From Pseudomonadota bacterium (GTDB taxonomy: Bacteria > Pseudomonadota > Alphaproteobacteria > Rhizobiales > Hyphomicrobiaceae): a stretch of DNA of 13,972 nucleotides. Below are positions 8,115 to 13,972 of this stretch, piece after piece. The notes under the pieces were generated by a model. That model did no database searches. It was given only the letters and a program-made list of their open reading frames with translations, and was not told the DNA's origin. Numbering within the stretch: position 1 is the first letter of the stretch; every line of letters starts with the position of its first letter. The DNA is taken from NCBI GenBank assembly GCA_023430845.1, contig JAEYYJ010000167.1:1-13972 (forward strand), written 5' to 3'. The position numbers and the translations under genes were made by a program.

Positions 8115-8181
8115 GCGCAGCTTGCTTGCTGATAAACTTTATAAAAATCAGACCAAAGACGCGCCGCTAGGGAGAGGGACG
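8115..8181 (+). promoter_or_regulatory. AT-rich pobA-pcaH spacer with a possible -10 element
   Basis: The 67-nt spacer contains the most AT-rich stretch of the window's right half, GATAAACTTTATAAAAATC (8131-8149), including the palindrome TTTATAAA (8138-8145) and a TATAAA hexamer (8140-8145). A matching -35 at 17 nt is not convincing. It could hold a secondary promoter for pcaHG or an operator. The pcaH Shine-Dalgarno, AGGGAG (8169-8174), closes the spacer 7 nt before the ATG and fixes the pcaH start at 8182. Confidence 0.3.
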
Positions 8182-8880
8182 ATGACCGAGATCTACACGC
8201 CGCGCGATTGGTCCTCGCAGCCGCCCTATCTGCATCCGGATTACAATTCGACCGTGCTGCGCGCGCCGGCGAAGACGCTGATCCCGATTCGTCAGTCACT
8301 CTCCGAAATCACCGGCCCCGTTTACGGTCACGATGGTCTCGGGGCTCTCGACACTGATCTCACGCGCAATGCTGCCAAAAGCGGTGAGCCGATCGGCGAG
8401 CGCATTGTCGTAACTGGGCGCGTGCTCGACGAGGACGGCCGGCCACAGCCGAACATGCTCATCGAGATCTGGCAGGCCAATGCGGCGGGACGCTATGTGC
8501 ATGCGGTCGACCAGCATCCGGCACCGCTCGATCCGAACTTTCTCGGCGGCGGGCGTTGCGTCACGGACAGCGAGGGCCGCTACAAGTTCACGACGATCAA
8601 GCCCGGCGCCTATCCCTGGGGTAATCACGACAATGCGTGGCGGCCGGCGCATATTCACTTCTCGCTGTTCGGGCCGAGCCTTTCGACGCGGCTCGTCACG
8701 CAGATGTACTTCCCCGGCGATCCGCTGCTTGCCTTCGATCCGATCTACATGGGTACGCCCGCGGACTGCCGCGAGCTGCTGATCTCCAAGTTCATGCTCG
8801 AGCACACGGAACCGTCGTTCGCGCTCGGCTATGAGTTCGACTTCGTGCTGCGCGGCCGCCGCCAGACGCCGATCGAGTGA
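8182..8880 (+). CDS. pcaH: Protocatechuate 3,4-dioxygenase, beta subunit
   Basis: A 232-residue catalytic, iron-bearing subunit of the intradiol dioxygenase that opens protocatechuate to beta-carboxy-cis,cis-muconate; the known enzymes are cytoplasmic alpha/beta oligomers. All four non-haem Fe(III) ligands are visible at the correct spacing: Y105 (AGRYVHA), Y144 (KPGAYPW), and H157 and H159 (WRPAHIHFS). Other family blocks are GRVLDEDGRPQPNMLIEIWQ (80-99), LDPNFLGGGRCVTDSEGRY (116-134) and DFVLRGRRQTP near the end. Length is close to the Pseudomonas PcaH. The ATG at 8182 was chosen over an in-frame ATG at 8068, which lies inside pobA, because of the AGGGAG site and the family-like MTEIY start. 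pcaG follows 10 nt after the stop. Confidence 0.96.
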   Translation: MTEIYTPRDWSSQPPYLHPDYNSTVLRAPAKTLIPIRQSLSEITGPVYGHDGLGALDTDLTRNAAKSGEPIGERIVVTGRVLDEDGRPQPNMLIEIWQANAAGRYVHAVDQHPAPLDPNFLGGGRCVTDSEGRYKFTTIKPGAYPWGNHDNAWRPAHIHFSLFGPSLSTRLVTQMYFPGDPLLAFDPIYMGTPADCRELLISKFMLEHTEPSFALGYEFDFVLRGRRQTPIE

Positions 8881-8890
8881 GGCTGACGGT

Positions 8891-9484
8891 ATGAGTAAAC
8901 TTCGGCAGACGCCATCGCAAACAGTTGGGCCATTCTTCGCCTACGCGCTGACGCCCGAGCAGTATGGCTACGACTTCAAGAGCATTGCGGACGGTAACCT
9001 CATCGAGGGCGATGTCCCAGGCCAACGCATTCGCATCGAGGGGCGCGTGCTCGACGGCAAGGGCGATGTGGTACCCGATGCGATGATCGAGATCTGGCAG
9101 GCCGATGGCGAAGGTCGCTACGCGCATCCCGCCGATCCGCGAAGCTCCAATGTCTCGTTCAAAGGCTTCGGCCGCATGGGCACGGGAACAGATCCGGCAT
9201 CGCGCTTCATCTTCGATACGATCAAGCCGGGCTCGGTGGATGACACACAGGCGCCGCACATCAACGTCATCATCTTCATGCGCGGTCTGCTCCTTCATGC
9301 GTACACGCGCATCTATTTCTCGGACGAAGCAGCGGCGAACGCGCGCGATCCCATACTCGCGAGCGTCCCCGCTGAACGCCGCAACACACTGATCGCCGTC
9401 CGCAACGAGAGCCCCACGGGGATCGTCTATCGCCTCGATATCCGCATGCAGGGAGCGGACGAGACCGTATTTTTCGACGTCTGA
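8891..9484 (+). CDS. pcaG: Protocatechuate 3,4-dioxygenase, alpha subunit
   Basis: The 197-residue partner of PcaH. It shares the dioxygenase fold but lacks the iron-ligand set, as expected for alpha chains (no Tyr/His-x-His cluster; the corresponding region reads DDTQAPHINVIIFMRGLLLH). Diagnostic parts are TPSQTVGPFFAYAL at the N-terminus (7-20), GRVLDGKGDVVPDAMIEIWQ (51-70), the substrate-pocket Arg at about 131 (FMRGLLLHAYTRIYF, corresponding from memory to alpha Arg133 of the Pseudomonas enzyme) and the ending GADETVFFDV. The ATG at 8891 is used: GAGG (8879-8882), overlapping the pcaH stop, lies 8 nt upstream, and the family start MSKLRQTPSQTVGPFF matches. The close H-G coupling is the usual arrangement for balanced subunit synthesis. 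Confidence 0.95.
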   Translation: MSKLRQTPSQTVGPFFAYALTPEQYGYDFKSIADGNLIEGDVPGQRIRIEGRVLDGKGDVVPDAMIEIWQADGEGRYAHPADPRSSNVSFKGFGRMGTGTDPASRFIFDTIKPGSVDDTQAPHINVIIFMRGLLLHAYTRIYFSDEAAANARDPILASVPAERRNTLIAVRNESPTGIVYRLDIRMQGADETVFFDV

Positions 9485-9503
9485 GTGCAGGTCACTCACG
9501 TGA
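9482..9503 (+). other. Stem-loop at the pcaG stop plus TCACGTGA palindrome
   Basis: TGAGTG (9482-9487, containing the pcaG stop) pairs with CACTCA (9493-9498) around CAGGT, and the overlapping TCACGTGA (9496-9503) is an 8-bp palindrome. Both lie in the 32-nt gap before the amidase, just upstream of its GGAG site (9506-9509). It could limit read-through or protect the pcaHG message, marking the border between the aromatic genes and the following block. The stem is short, so this may be chance. Confidence 0.25.
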
Positions 9504-9516
9504 TTGGAGTATCCCC

Positions 9517-10902
9517 ATGTCCACGCCCGCTTATGATCCGGCCGCGCGACGGCTGACCTTCTCGGACCGCGTCCGTGCATTCGGAGATGGCGCCGATACG
9601 CCGCGCAAATATCTCGAGCGCTGCCTCGAGACGATCGCAGGACGAGAGTCCATGGTGCAAGCCTGGGTATGTACAAACGTCGACGCCGCGCGCGCGGCTG
9701 CTGACGAGGCCGATGCGCGCTACAAGGCGGGGCGCCCGCTGTCCGCGCTCGATGGCTGTCCGATCGGTATCAAGGATCTGATCGCGACGAAGGATATGCC
9801 GACCGAAATGGGCACGCCTGCCATGAAAGGGCGTGTGACGAACGAGGACTCGGCGTCCGTCCAGGCGCTACGTCGCGGCGGCGCGATAATTCTCGGCAAG
9901 CTCGTCACGACCGAGATGGGCATGTCACATCCAGGGGCGACGACAAATCCGTGGGATCCTGCGCGCACGCCCGGCGGCTCGTCCTCGGGCTCGGCTGCCG
10001 CGGTCGCGGCCGACATGGTGCCGATCGCGCTCGGTACACAGGTCGGTGGTTCGATCATTCGTCCATCGAGCTATTGCGGAAACATCGCGCTCAAGCCGAC
10101 GCAGGGTGCGCTCAATCGTGGCGAGCGCCAGGGGTACAGCCAGTCGACGGTCGGACCACACGCAAACTCGATCGAGGATATGTGGGCCTGCGCCTGGCAG
10201 ATCGGCGTCGACGCGGGTGGCGATCCCGGCTCGCCAGGACTTTACGGCGATCCATCACCGGCCGCAGCGCGCAAGCCGCGCCGCCTCATTGCCGTCGAGA
10301 CGGAGGGGTGGAGCATTGCCGATCCCGCCACTCATCATGCGTTCGAGAGGATTTGCGCGAACCTTGCTCAGGCTGGTGTCGAGGTCATTACGCGCAAGAC
10401 TTCGGCGAAGATCGAAGCCTACGAGCAGGCCATTTCGGTAGCAGGCGCGGGTACGGCAGTAACGTGCGGGTGGGAAGCGCGCTGGTCATGGCGGAATTTC
10501 GCCGAGCGCTTTCCCGGGCAAATGTCGGCGAGCCTCGGCGAGCGCCTGGATCGCGCCGAAGGCTATACGATCGAGACCTATCGCACCGCTGTGCTGCGCC
10601 GCGAGGATATGCGTCGGCGCCATGCCGAGCTGATGATCGATGCGGACGCAGTTATCGCGCTCGCTTCGCCGGGTGTCGCGCCGCATTCGGGCCCGCCGGG
10701 CGGCAACGAGGTGCGCACGACAGGCAATGCGGCGTGCAACTTCTTCACGTCGGCAATCGGCATGCCGGTCATTACACTGCCGCTGATGTCCGTCGGCGGT
10801 TTGCCCGTCGGGGTGCAGCTTTGTGGTGCGATGCATAGAGATCACACGCTGACGGGGCTCGCCGCGTGGGCACTCGCAAACATCAAGCCGGTTGTCGTGT
10901 AG
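9517..10902 (+). CDS. Amidase-signature family amidohydrolase
   Basis: A 461-residue enzyme of the amidase-signature family (GatA/FAAH/peptide-amidase type), which hydrolyses a carboxamide to acid and ammonia or amine. The Ser-cisSer-Lys triad is complete: K86 in GCPIGIKDL, cis-Ser S155 in TPGGSSSGSAAAV, and nucleophile S179 in GTQVGGSIIRPSSYCG. The spacing between the two serines (24) equals that of FAAH. No GatB or GatC gene is adjacent and the C-terminal half (TGNAACNFFTSAIGMPVITLPL) is of the general amidase type, so it is unlikely to be the glutamyl-tRNA amidotransferase subunit. It follows pcaG by 32 nt, with GGAG 7 nt before its ATG. Its position hints that it releases a carboxylic acid for the pathway, perhaps an aromatic acid, but the substrate is not readable. 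The next gene follows after 9 nt. Confidence 0.88.
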   Translation: MSTPAYDPAARRLTFSDRVRAFGDGADTPRKYLERCLETIAGRESMVQAWVCTNVDAARAAADEADARYKAGRPLSALDGCPIGIKDLIATKDMPTEMGTPAMKGRVTNEDSASVQALRRGGAIILGKLVTTEMGMSHPGATTNPWDPARTPGGSSSGSAAAVAADMVPIALGTQVGGSIIRPSSYCGNIALKPTQGALNRGERQGYSQSTVGPHANSIEDMWACAWQIGVDAGGDPGSPGLYGDPSPAAARKPRRLIAVETEGWSIADPATHHAFERICANLAQAGVEVITRKTSAKIEAYEQAISVAGAGTAVTCGWEARWSWRNFAERFPGQMSASLGERLDRAEGYTIETYRTAVLRREDMRRRHAELMIDADAVIALASPGVAPHSGPPGGNEVRTTGNAACNFFTSAIGMPVITLPLMSVGGLPVGVQLCGAMHRDHTLTGLAAWALANIKPVVV

Positions 10903-10911
10903 GAGGAAATC

Positions 10912-11718
10912 ATGAGCACCCTGAAGAATGGCGAATTCACCAAGGTCGATGTGGATGGCCGCATCCTGACGGTAACGATCAACCGTCCCGAGGTCATGAA
11001 TGCCGTGCATCCCATGGTGAGCCAGGAGCTGTCGAATATATTCGACGCCTTTGCCGAAGATCCGGACTTGTGGATCGGCATCGTGACCGGTGCAGGGGAT
11101 CGTGCGTTCTCGGCAGGCAATGACCTCAAGTACCACGCCGCGTTGCGCGCCAAGTCCGGCGCGCGTCCCGCTTCGCCGTCGTCGGGTTTCGGTGGCCTCA
11201 CGAACCGCCACGACCTCGACAAGCCGCTGATCGCGGCCGTGAACGGCGTCGCCATGGGCGGCGGCTTCGAGATTGCGCTCGCCTGCGACATCATCATTGC
11301 CTCGGATAAGGCGAAGTTCGCGCTGCCGGAGCCGCGCGTTGGGCTGTCGGCCGGCGCCGGCGGCATGCAGCGTCTCGCGCGCCAGATTCCGCTGAAGAAG
11401 GCCATGGGCATGATGCTGACCGGGCGCCACGTGCCGGCAGCGGAAGGTTACGAGCTCGGCTTCGTCACGGCGGTTGTTCCTCACGATGATCTCATGAAGG
11501 AGGCGCGCCGCTGGGCCGACATGATCCTCGAATGCTCGCCGATGAGCATCCGGGCGACCAAGCAGGTGGTCATGCGGTCGCTCGACAACCCGGTCATGGA
11601 AGTGAGCATGAAGAACATGCGCTATCCGGCCTATGTCGCGCATCGCAACAGCGAGGATGCGATCGAAGGGCCCAAGGCCTTTGCCGAGAAGCGCAAGCCC
11701 AAGTGGACTGGTCGGTAA
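10912..11718 (+). CDS. Enoyl-CoA hydratase/isomerase family protein (crotonase)
   Basis: A 268-residue crotonase-fold enzyme acting on a CoA thioester. Oxyanion-hole segments AFSAGNDLKYH (66-75) and GVAMGGGFEIALACDIII (112-129) are present. Both glutamates equivalent to E144 and E164 of rat enoyl-CoA hydratase are kept (E120 in GGGFE, E140 in ALPEPRVG), so hydration/dehydration chemistry is plausible. Carnitinyl-CoA-type dehydration or hydroxycinnamoyl-CoA hydratase-lyase chemistry cannot be excluded. A loop insertion (about 78-98, SGARPASPSSGFGG) follows the first motif. The Shine-Dalgarno AGGAGG (10901-10906) overlaps the amidase stop and lies 5 nt before the ATG, indicating tight co-expression. 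A 100-nt gap separates it from the next gene. Confidence 0.88.
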   Translation: MSTLKNGEFTKVDVDGRILTVTINRPEVMNAVHPMVSQELSNIFDAFAEDPDLWIGIVTGAGDRAFSAGNDLKYHAALRAKSGARPASPSSGFGGLTNRHDLDKPLIAAVNGVAMGGGFEIALACDIIIASDKAKFALPEPRVGLSAGAGGMQRLARQIPLKKAMGMMLTGRHVPAAEGYELGFVTAVVPHDDLMKEARRWADMILECSPMSIRATKQVVMRSLDNPVMEVSMKNMRYPAYVAHRNSEDAIEGPKAFAEKRKPKWTGR

Positions 11719-11818
11719 GGGCGCGGCAGGGTTGCTCCGCGAAGGGGGCGGCGGCCTTGCGCGGGCGCTCGAACTGGCAACAATACGCCCAACGAACCAA
11801 CATTGAGGAGATCGCCCC
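11719..11818 (+). other. 100-nt spacer before the GrdB/PrdB-like gene
   Basis: GC-rich spacer with a weak dyad (CGCGG 11722-11726, CCGCG 11737-11741) and no T-run, so no convincing terminator; the block may continue as one transcript. A second promoter here cannot be excluded. The Shine-Dalgarno GAGGAG (11805-11810) sits 8 nt before the ATG at 11819. Confidence 0.3.
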
Positions 11819-12775
11819 ATGAGCGTCCCTGCCGACGAGGATTTCGGCTTCGCGCCGGACCATTCCGAGCCCATCCGCTATCGCGAGCGCATTCGTAACT
11901 ACTACGTGGGCCTTGGTTATGGCGCGCCCTACAAATGGGCGCACTACGACGATGTGCCGTTCACGCCGCTGAAAAAGCCGCTGAGCCAGTCCAAGGTGAC
12001 GCTGATCACCACGGCGGCGCTCTATCAGCCCGACAAGGGCGATCAGGGGCCGGGCTCGCCGTATAATTCGGCGGCGAAGTTCTATGTCGTCTATTCGCTC
12101 GATTCCTCGAAAGATCACGACACGCGCATCTCGCATGTCGGCATCGATCGTAATCACACGACGCAGGAAGATTCCGGCACCTGGTTTCCGCTGCCGGCGC
12201 TGCGCGACGCGGCTGCCCGCGGCCTGATCGGCGGGCTTACGCCGCATGTGCACGGCTTTCCGACGAACCGCAGCCATCGCACAACGCTCGATGTCGACTG
12301 CCCCGAGATCGTGAAGCGCGTGCTGGAGGATAAGACGGACGTTGCCATCCTCGCGGCGAACTGCCCTGTCTGCCACCAGAGTATCAGTCTTGCGGCGCGC
12401 GCGCTCGAAGCAGCAGGCATTCCCACTGTCGTGATGGCCTGCGCGAAGGATATCGTCGAGTTCGTCGGCGTGCCGCGTTTTGCCTTCAGCGATTTTCCGC
12501 TCGGGAACGCGGCAGGCAGGCCGAAGGATAAGGAATCGCAGCGCAAGACGCTCGAGCACGCGTTGCGTGTTCTCGAGACCGCGCCGGGTCCGCGCACGAC
12601 CGTGCAGAACCCAATTCCCTGGAGCGACAATCCGGATTGGAAGCTCGACTACTCCAACATCGATCGTCTCTCGCAAGAGGAGATCGCGAAGCGTCGCGCC
12701 GAGTTCGATCGCCAGAAGCGTATTGCGAAGGAGAAGCTCGCCGAGGACATGAAGCTCAAGGGGGCGGCGGAATGA
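11819..12775 (+). CDS. Cys homologue of glycine/D-proline reductase selenoprotein B (GrdB/PrdB family)
   Basis: A 318-residue protein whose first ~265 residues match the pattern of the B subunits of glycine/sarcosine/betaine reductase (GrdB) and D-proline reductase (PrdB). Shared segments: PFTPLKKPLSQSKVTLITTA (47-66), RISHVGIDRN (103-112), WFPLPALRDAAARGLIGGL (122-140) and ILAANCPVCHQSISLAARAL (177-196), followed by EAAGIPTVVMACAKDIVEFV and PRFAFSDFPLGN. In the known enzymes the motif is U-x-x-C-H; here it is C182-P-V-C185-H186, and the Sec-equivalent codon is TGC (12362-12364), not TGA. A Lys/Glu-rich helical tail (about 284-315) lies beyond the usual family end. The pyruvoyl subunits (GrdE, PrdA) and GrdA are absent. 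Its stop overlaps the CoA-transferase start by 4 nt. Its reaction is unknown: perhaps thiol-based reductive cleavage, or only a redox role. Confidence 0.78.
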   Translation: MSVPADEDFGFAPDHSEPIRYRERIRNYYVGLGYGAPYKWAHYDDVPFTPLKKPLSQSKVTLITTAALYQPDKGDQGPGSPYNSAAKFYVVYSLDSSKDHDTRISHVGIDRNHTTQEDSGTWFPLPALRDAAARGLIGGLTPHVHGFPTNRSHRTTLDVDCPEIVKRVLEDKTDVAILAANCPVCHQSISLAARALEAAGIPTVVMACAKDIVEFVGVPRFAFSDFPLGNAAGRPKDKESQRKTLEHALRVLETAPGPRTTVQNPIPWSDNPDWKLDYSNIDRLSQEEIAKRRAEFDRQKRIAKEKLAEDMKLKGAAE

Positions 12776-13972
12776 GTCAGCCGTTCACGGGCGTCCGTGT
12801 CCTCGATTTCACGCAGGTGTTCGCGGGGCCGTTCGGCAGTTACCAGCTCGCGCTGCTCGGCGCGGACGTGGTCAAGATCGAGCGGCCGGGCGGCGATGAC
12901 ATGCGCTATGGGCCGCCCAACAAGGAATGGTCCGATCGTGGACTCGGCACGGGCTGGCTGGCGATCAATGCCAACAAGCGCAACATCGCGCTCGATCTCA
13001 CTAAGCCCGAGGCCATCGCGATCGTGAAGAAGCTCGCCGAGACGGCCGACGTCGTAATGGAAAACTTCCGCCCCGGCGTCATGGACAAGCTCGGCATCGG
13101 CTACGAGGCGCTGTCGAAGGTCAATCCGCGTATTATCTATGCGGCTGTCTCCGGCTTCGGTCAGGTCGGGCCCGAGCGCACGACGGGCGCTTACGACGGC
13201 AAGATCCAGGCGATGAGCGGGCTTATGTCGATCACCGGCTCCGAGGCGAGCGGTCCGACGCGCGCAGGCTTCGCGGTGTGCGACGCGATCGGCGGCATGT
13301 CGCTCGCCTTCGGCGTGGCGAGTGCGCTCTTCCAGCGCACGCACACGGGCAAGGGTCAGCTCGTCGATGTGGCGATGCTGGATTCCGCGCTGACGTTCAT
13401 GTCATCGTTCGTCGTCGACTATACCGTGGGTGGCCACCTTCAAGGCCCGTCGGGTAATCGCGCGCAGAGCCGCCTGCCGACGGCCGATCTCTTCAAGGTC
13501 AAGGACGGGCACCTGCTGCTTGCCGTCAACAACGACAAGCAGTTCGTCGCGCTTGCCAAGGCCATCGGCCATCCAGACCTGCCGAACGACCCGCGCTTCA
13601 TCGATTGGCCGGCCCGCATCGAGAACGAGGTCGCGCTGCGTCAGATCATCGAGGAGGTTTTCTCGACGGCCGACGCTGCAACCTGGGATGAGCGGCTTAC
13701 GGCGGCGAATGTGCCGTGCTCGCGCATATGGTCGCTGGCCGAAGTCGTGAAGCATCCGCAGCTCGGCCATCGCACGATATTGCAGAAGGTCGACTCGCCC
13801 TATGGCGAAGTCGAGCTGCTCGCATCCGGCATCCGCTATGCGCATGGCGGCGCCGAGATCAAGCGCTTTCCGGCCATGCCTGGCGCGGATACCGATGCGG
13901 TGCTCGGCGAAGCCGGTTACTCGGCGGAGGAGATTGCTTCGTTCAAGGCTTCGGGCGTCGCGACGACCGGCA
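12772..13972 (+). CDS. CaiB/BaiF family III CoA-transferase, 3' end cut by the window
   Basis: An open frame of 400 codons from an ATG inside the ATGA overlap with the previous stop, running off the right edge without a stop. Family III CoA-transferases move CoA between carboxylic acids. The N-terminal GVRVLDFTQVFAGPFGSYQL (7-26), LLGADVVKIERPGGDDMR (28-45), NANKRNIALDL (66-76), VMENFRPGVMDKLGIGYEAL (95-114) and SGFGQVGP (127-134) are typical. The catalytic Asp is D171 in AGFAVCDAIGGMS, and GKGQLVDVAMLDSAL follows. The family is usually about 380-410 residues, and the last visible part (GYSAEEIASFKASGV) is the standard C-terminal helix, so only a few codons are probably missing. Alpha-methylacyl-CoA racemase activity is an alternative within the family. 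The overlap implies translational coupling with the GrdB/PrdB-like protein. Confidence 0.9.
   Translation, partial: MSQPFTGVRVLDFTQVFAGPFGSYQLALLGADVVKIERPGGDDMRYGPPNKEWSDRGLGTGWLAINANKRNIALDLTKPEAIAIVKKLAETADVVMENFRPGVMDKLGIGYEALSKVNPRIIYAAVSGFGQVGPERTTGAYDGKIQAMSGLMSITGSEASGPTRAGFAVCDAIGGMSLAFGVASALFQRTHTGKGQLVDVAMLDSALTFMSSFVVDYTVGGHLQGPSGNRAQSRLPTADLFKVKDGHLLLAVNNDKQFVALAKAIGHPDLPNDPRFIDWPARIENEVALRQIIEEVFSTADAATWDERLTAANVPCSRIWSLAEVVKHPQLGHRTILQKVDSPYGEVELLASGIRYAHGGAEIKRFPAMPGADTDAVLGEAGYSAEEIASFKASGVATTG

Noticed and set aside
8792..9676. Minus-strand open frame (294 codons) across pcaG
   Set aside because: Antisense to pcaG, no ribosome site or family pattern.
10486..11874. Long minus-strand open frame (462 codons) across the amidase and crotonase genes
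   Set aside because: Antisense to two genes with complete catalytic motifs; its translation has no recognisable domain and it spans unrelated genes.
12362..12373. Possible selenocysteine (UGA) codon in the GrdB/PrdB-like gene
   Set aside because: The codon at the Sec-equivalent position is TGC and the frame has no internal TGA, so it encodes cysteine and needs no SECIS element.
11594..12676. Minus-strand open frame (360 codons) opposite the GrdB/PrdB-like gene
   Set aside because: Arg-rich, no motif, overlapped by convincing sense-strand coding with a good ribosome site.

Overview
The window is high-GC DNA (low-to-mid 60s percent by eye), densely coded with short gaps and ATGA-type overlaps. 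The gene families suggest a metabolically versatile aerobic alphaproteobacterium, possibly of the rhizobial order Hyphomicrobiales. That placement is inference; there is no rRNA, tRNA or taxonomic marker here. I see no mobile element, CRISPR array or phage gene.

Left part (1-6862): amino-acid and peptide metabolism plus one membrane protein. A 5'-truncated ketopantoate-reductase-like gene and an M20 peptidase (PepT-like) form a likely pair on the + strand. An SPFH/band-7 (prohibitin-like) membrane protein follows. Convergent to it is an M20 amidohydrolase of the N-carbamoyl-amino-acid hydrolase/beta-ureidopropionase group. This gene is divergent from a DadA-like FAD-dependent amino acid oxidoreductase. 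The intergenic region between those two carries a perfect FNR/FixK-type box, TTGAT-N4-ATCAA. A P1-family (DmpA/NylC-like) self-processing aminopeptidase lies convergent to the oxidoreductase gene. Together these genes look like a scavenging set for unusual or D-amino acids, carbamoyl amino acids and small peptides.

Right part (6942-13972): seven consecutive + strand genes. pobA and pcaHG are recognised with all key catalytic residues and convert 4-hydroxybenzoate to protocatechuate and then to beta-carboxy-cis,cis-muconate. In place of the usual pcaB/pcaC/pcaD, the next genes are an amidase-signature enzyme, a crotonase with both catalytic glutamates, a Cys-containing homologue of the glycine/D-proline reductase B subunit (GrdB/PrdB), and a family III (CaiB/BaiF) CoA-transferase that runs off the right edge.

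The GrdB/PrdB homologue is the most interesting gene. Its classical relatives are selenoproteins of strictly anaerobic Stickland fermenters, with a UxxCH redox motif. Here the Sec position is an ordinary TGC cysteine (CPVCH), no other reductase subunit is present, and the gene is translationally coupled (4-nt overlap) to a CoA-transferase. I infer an uncharacterised amide/CoA-thioester pathway; its substrate cannot be read from the sequence.
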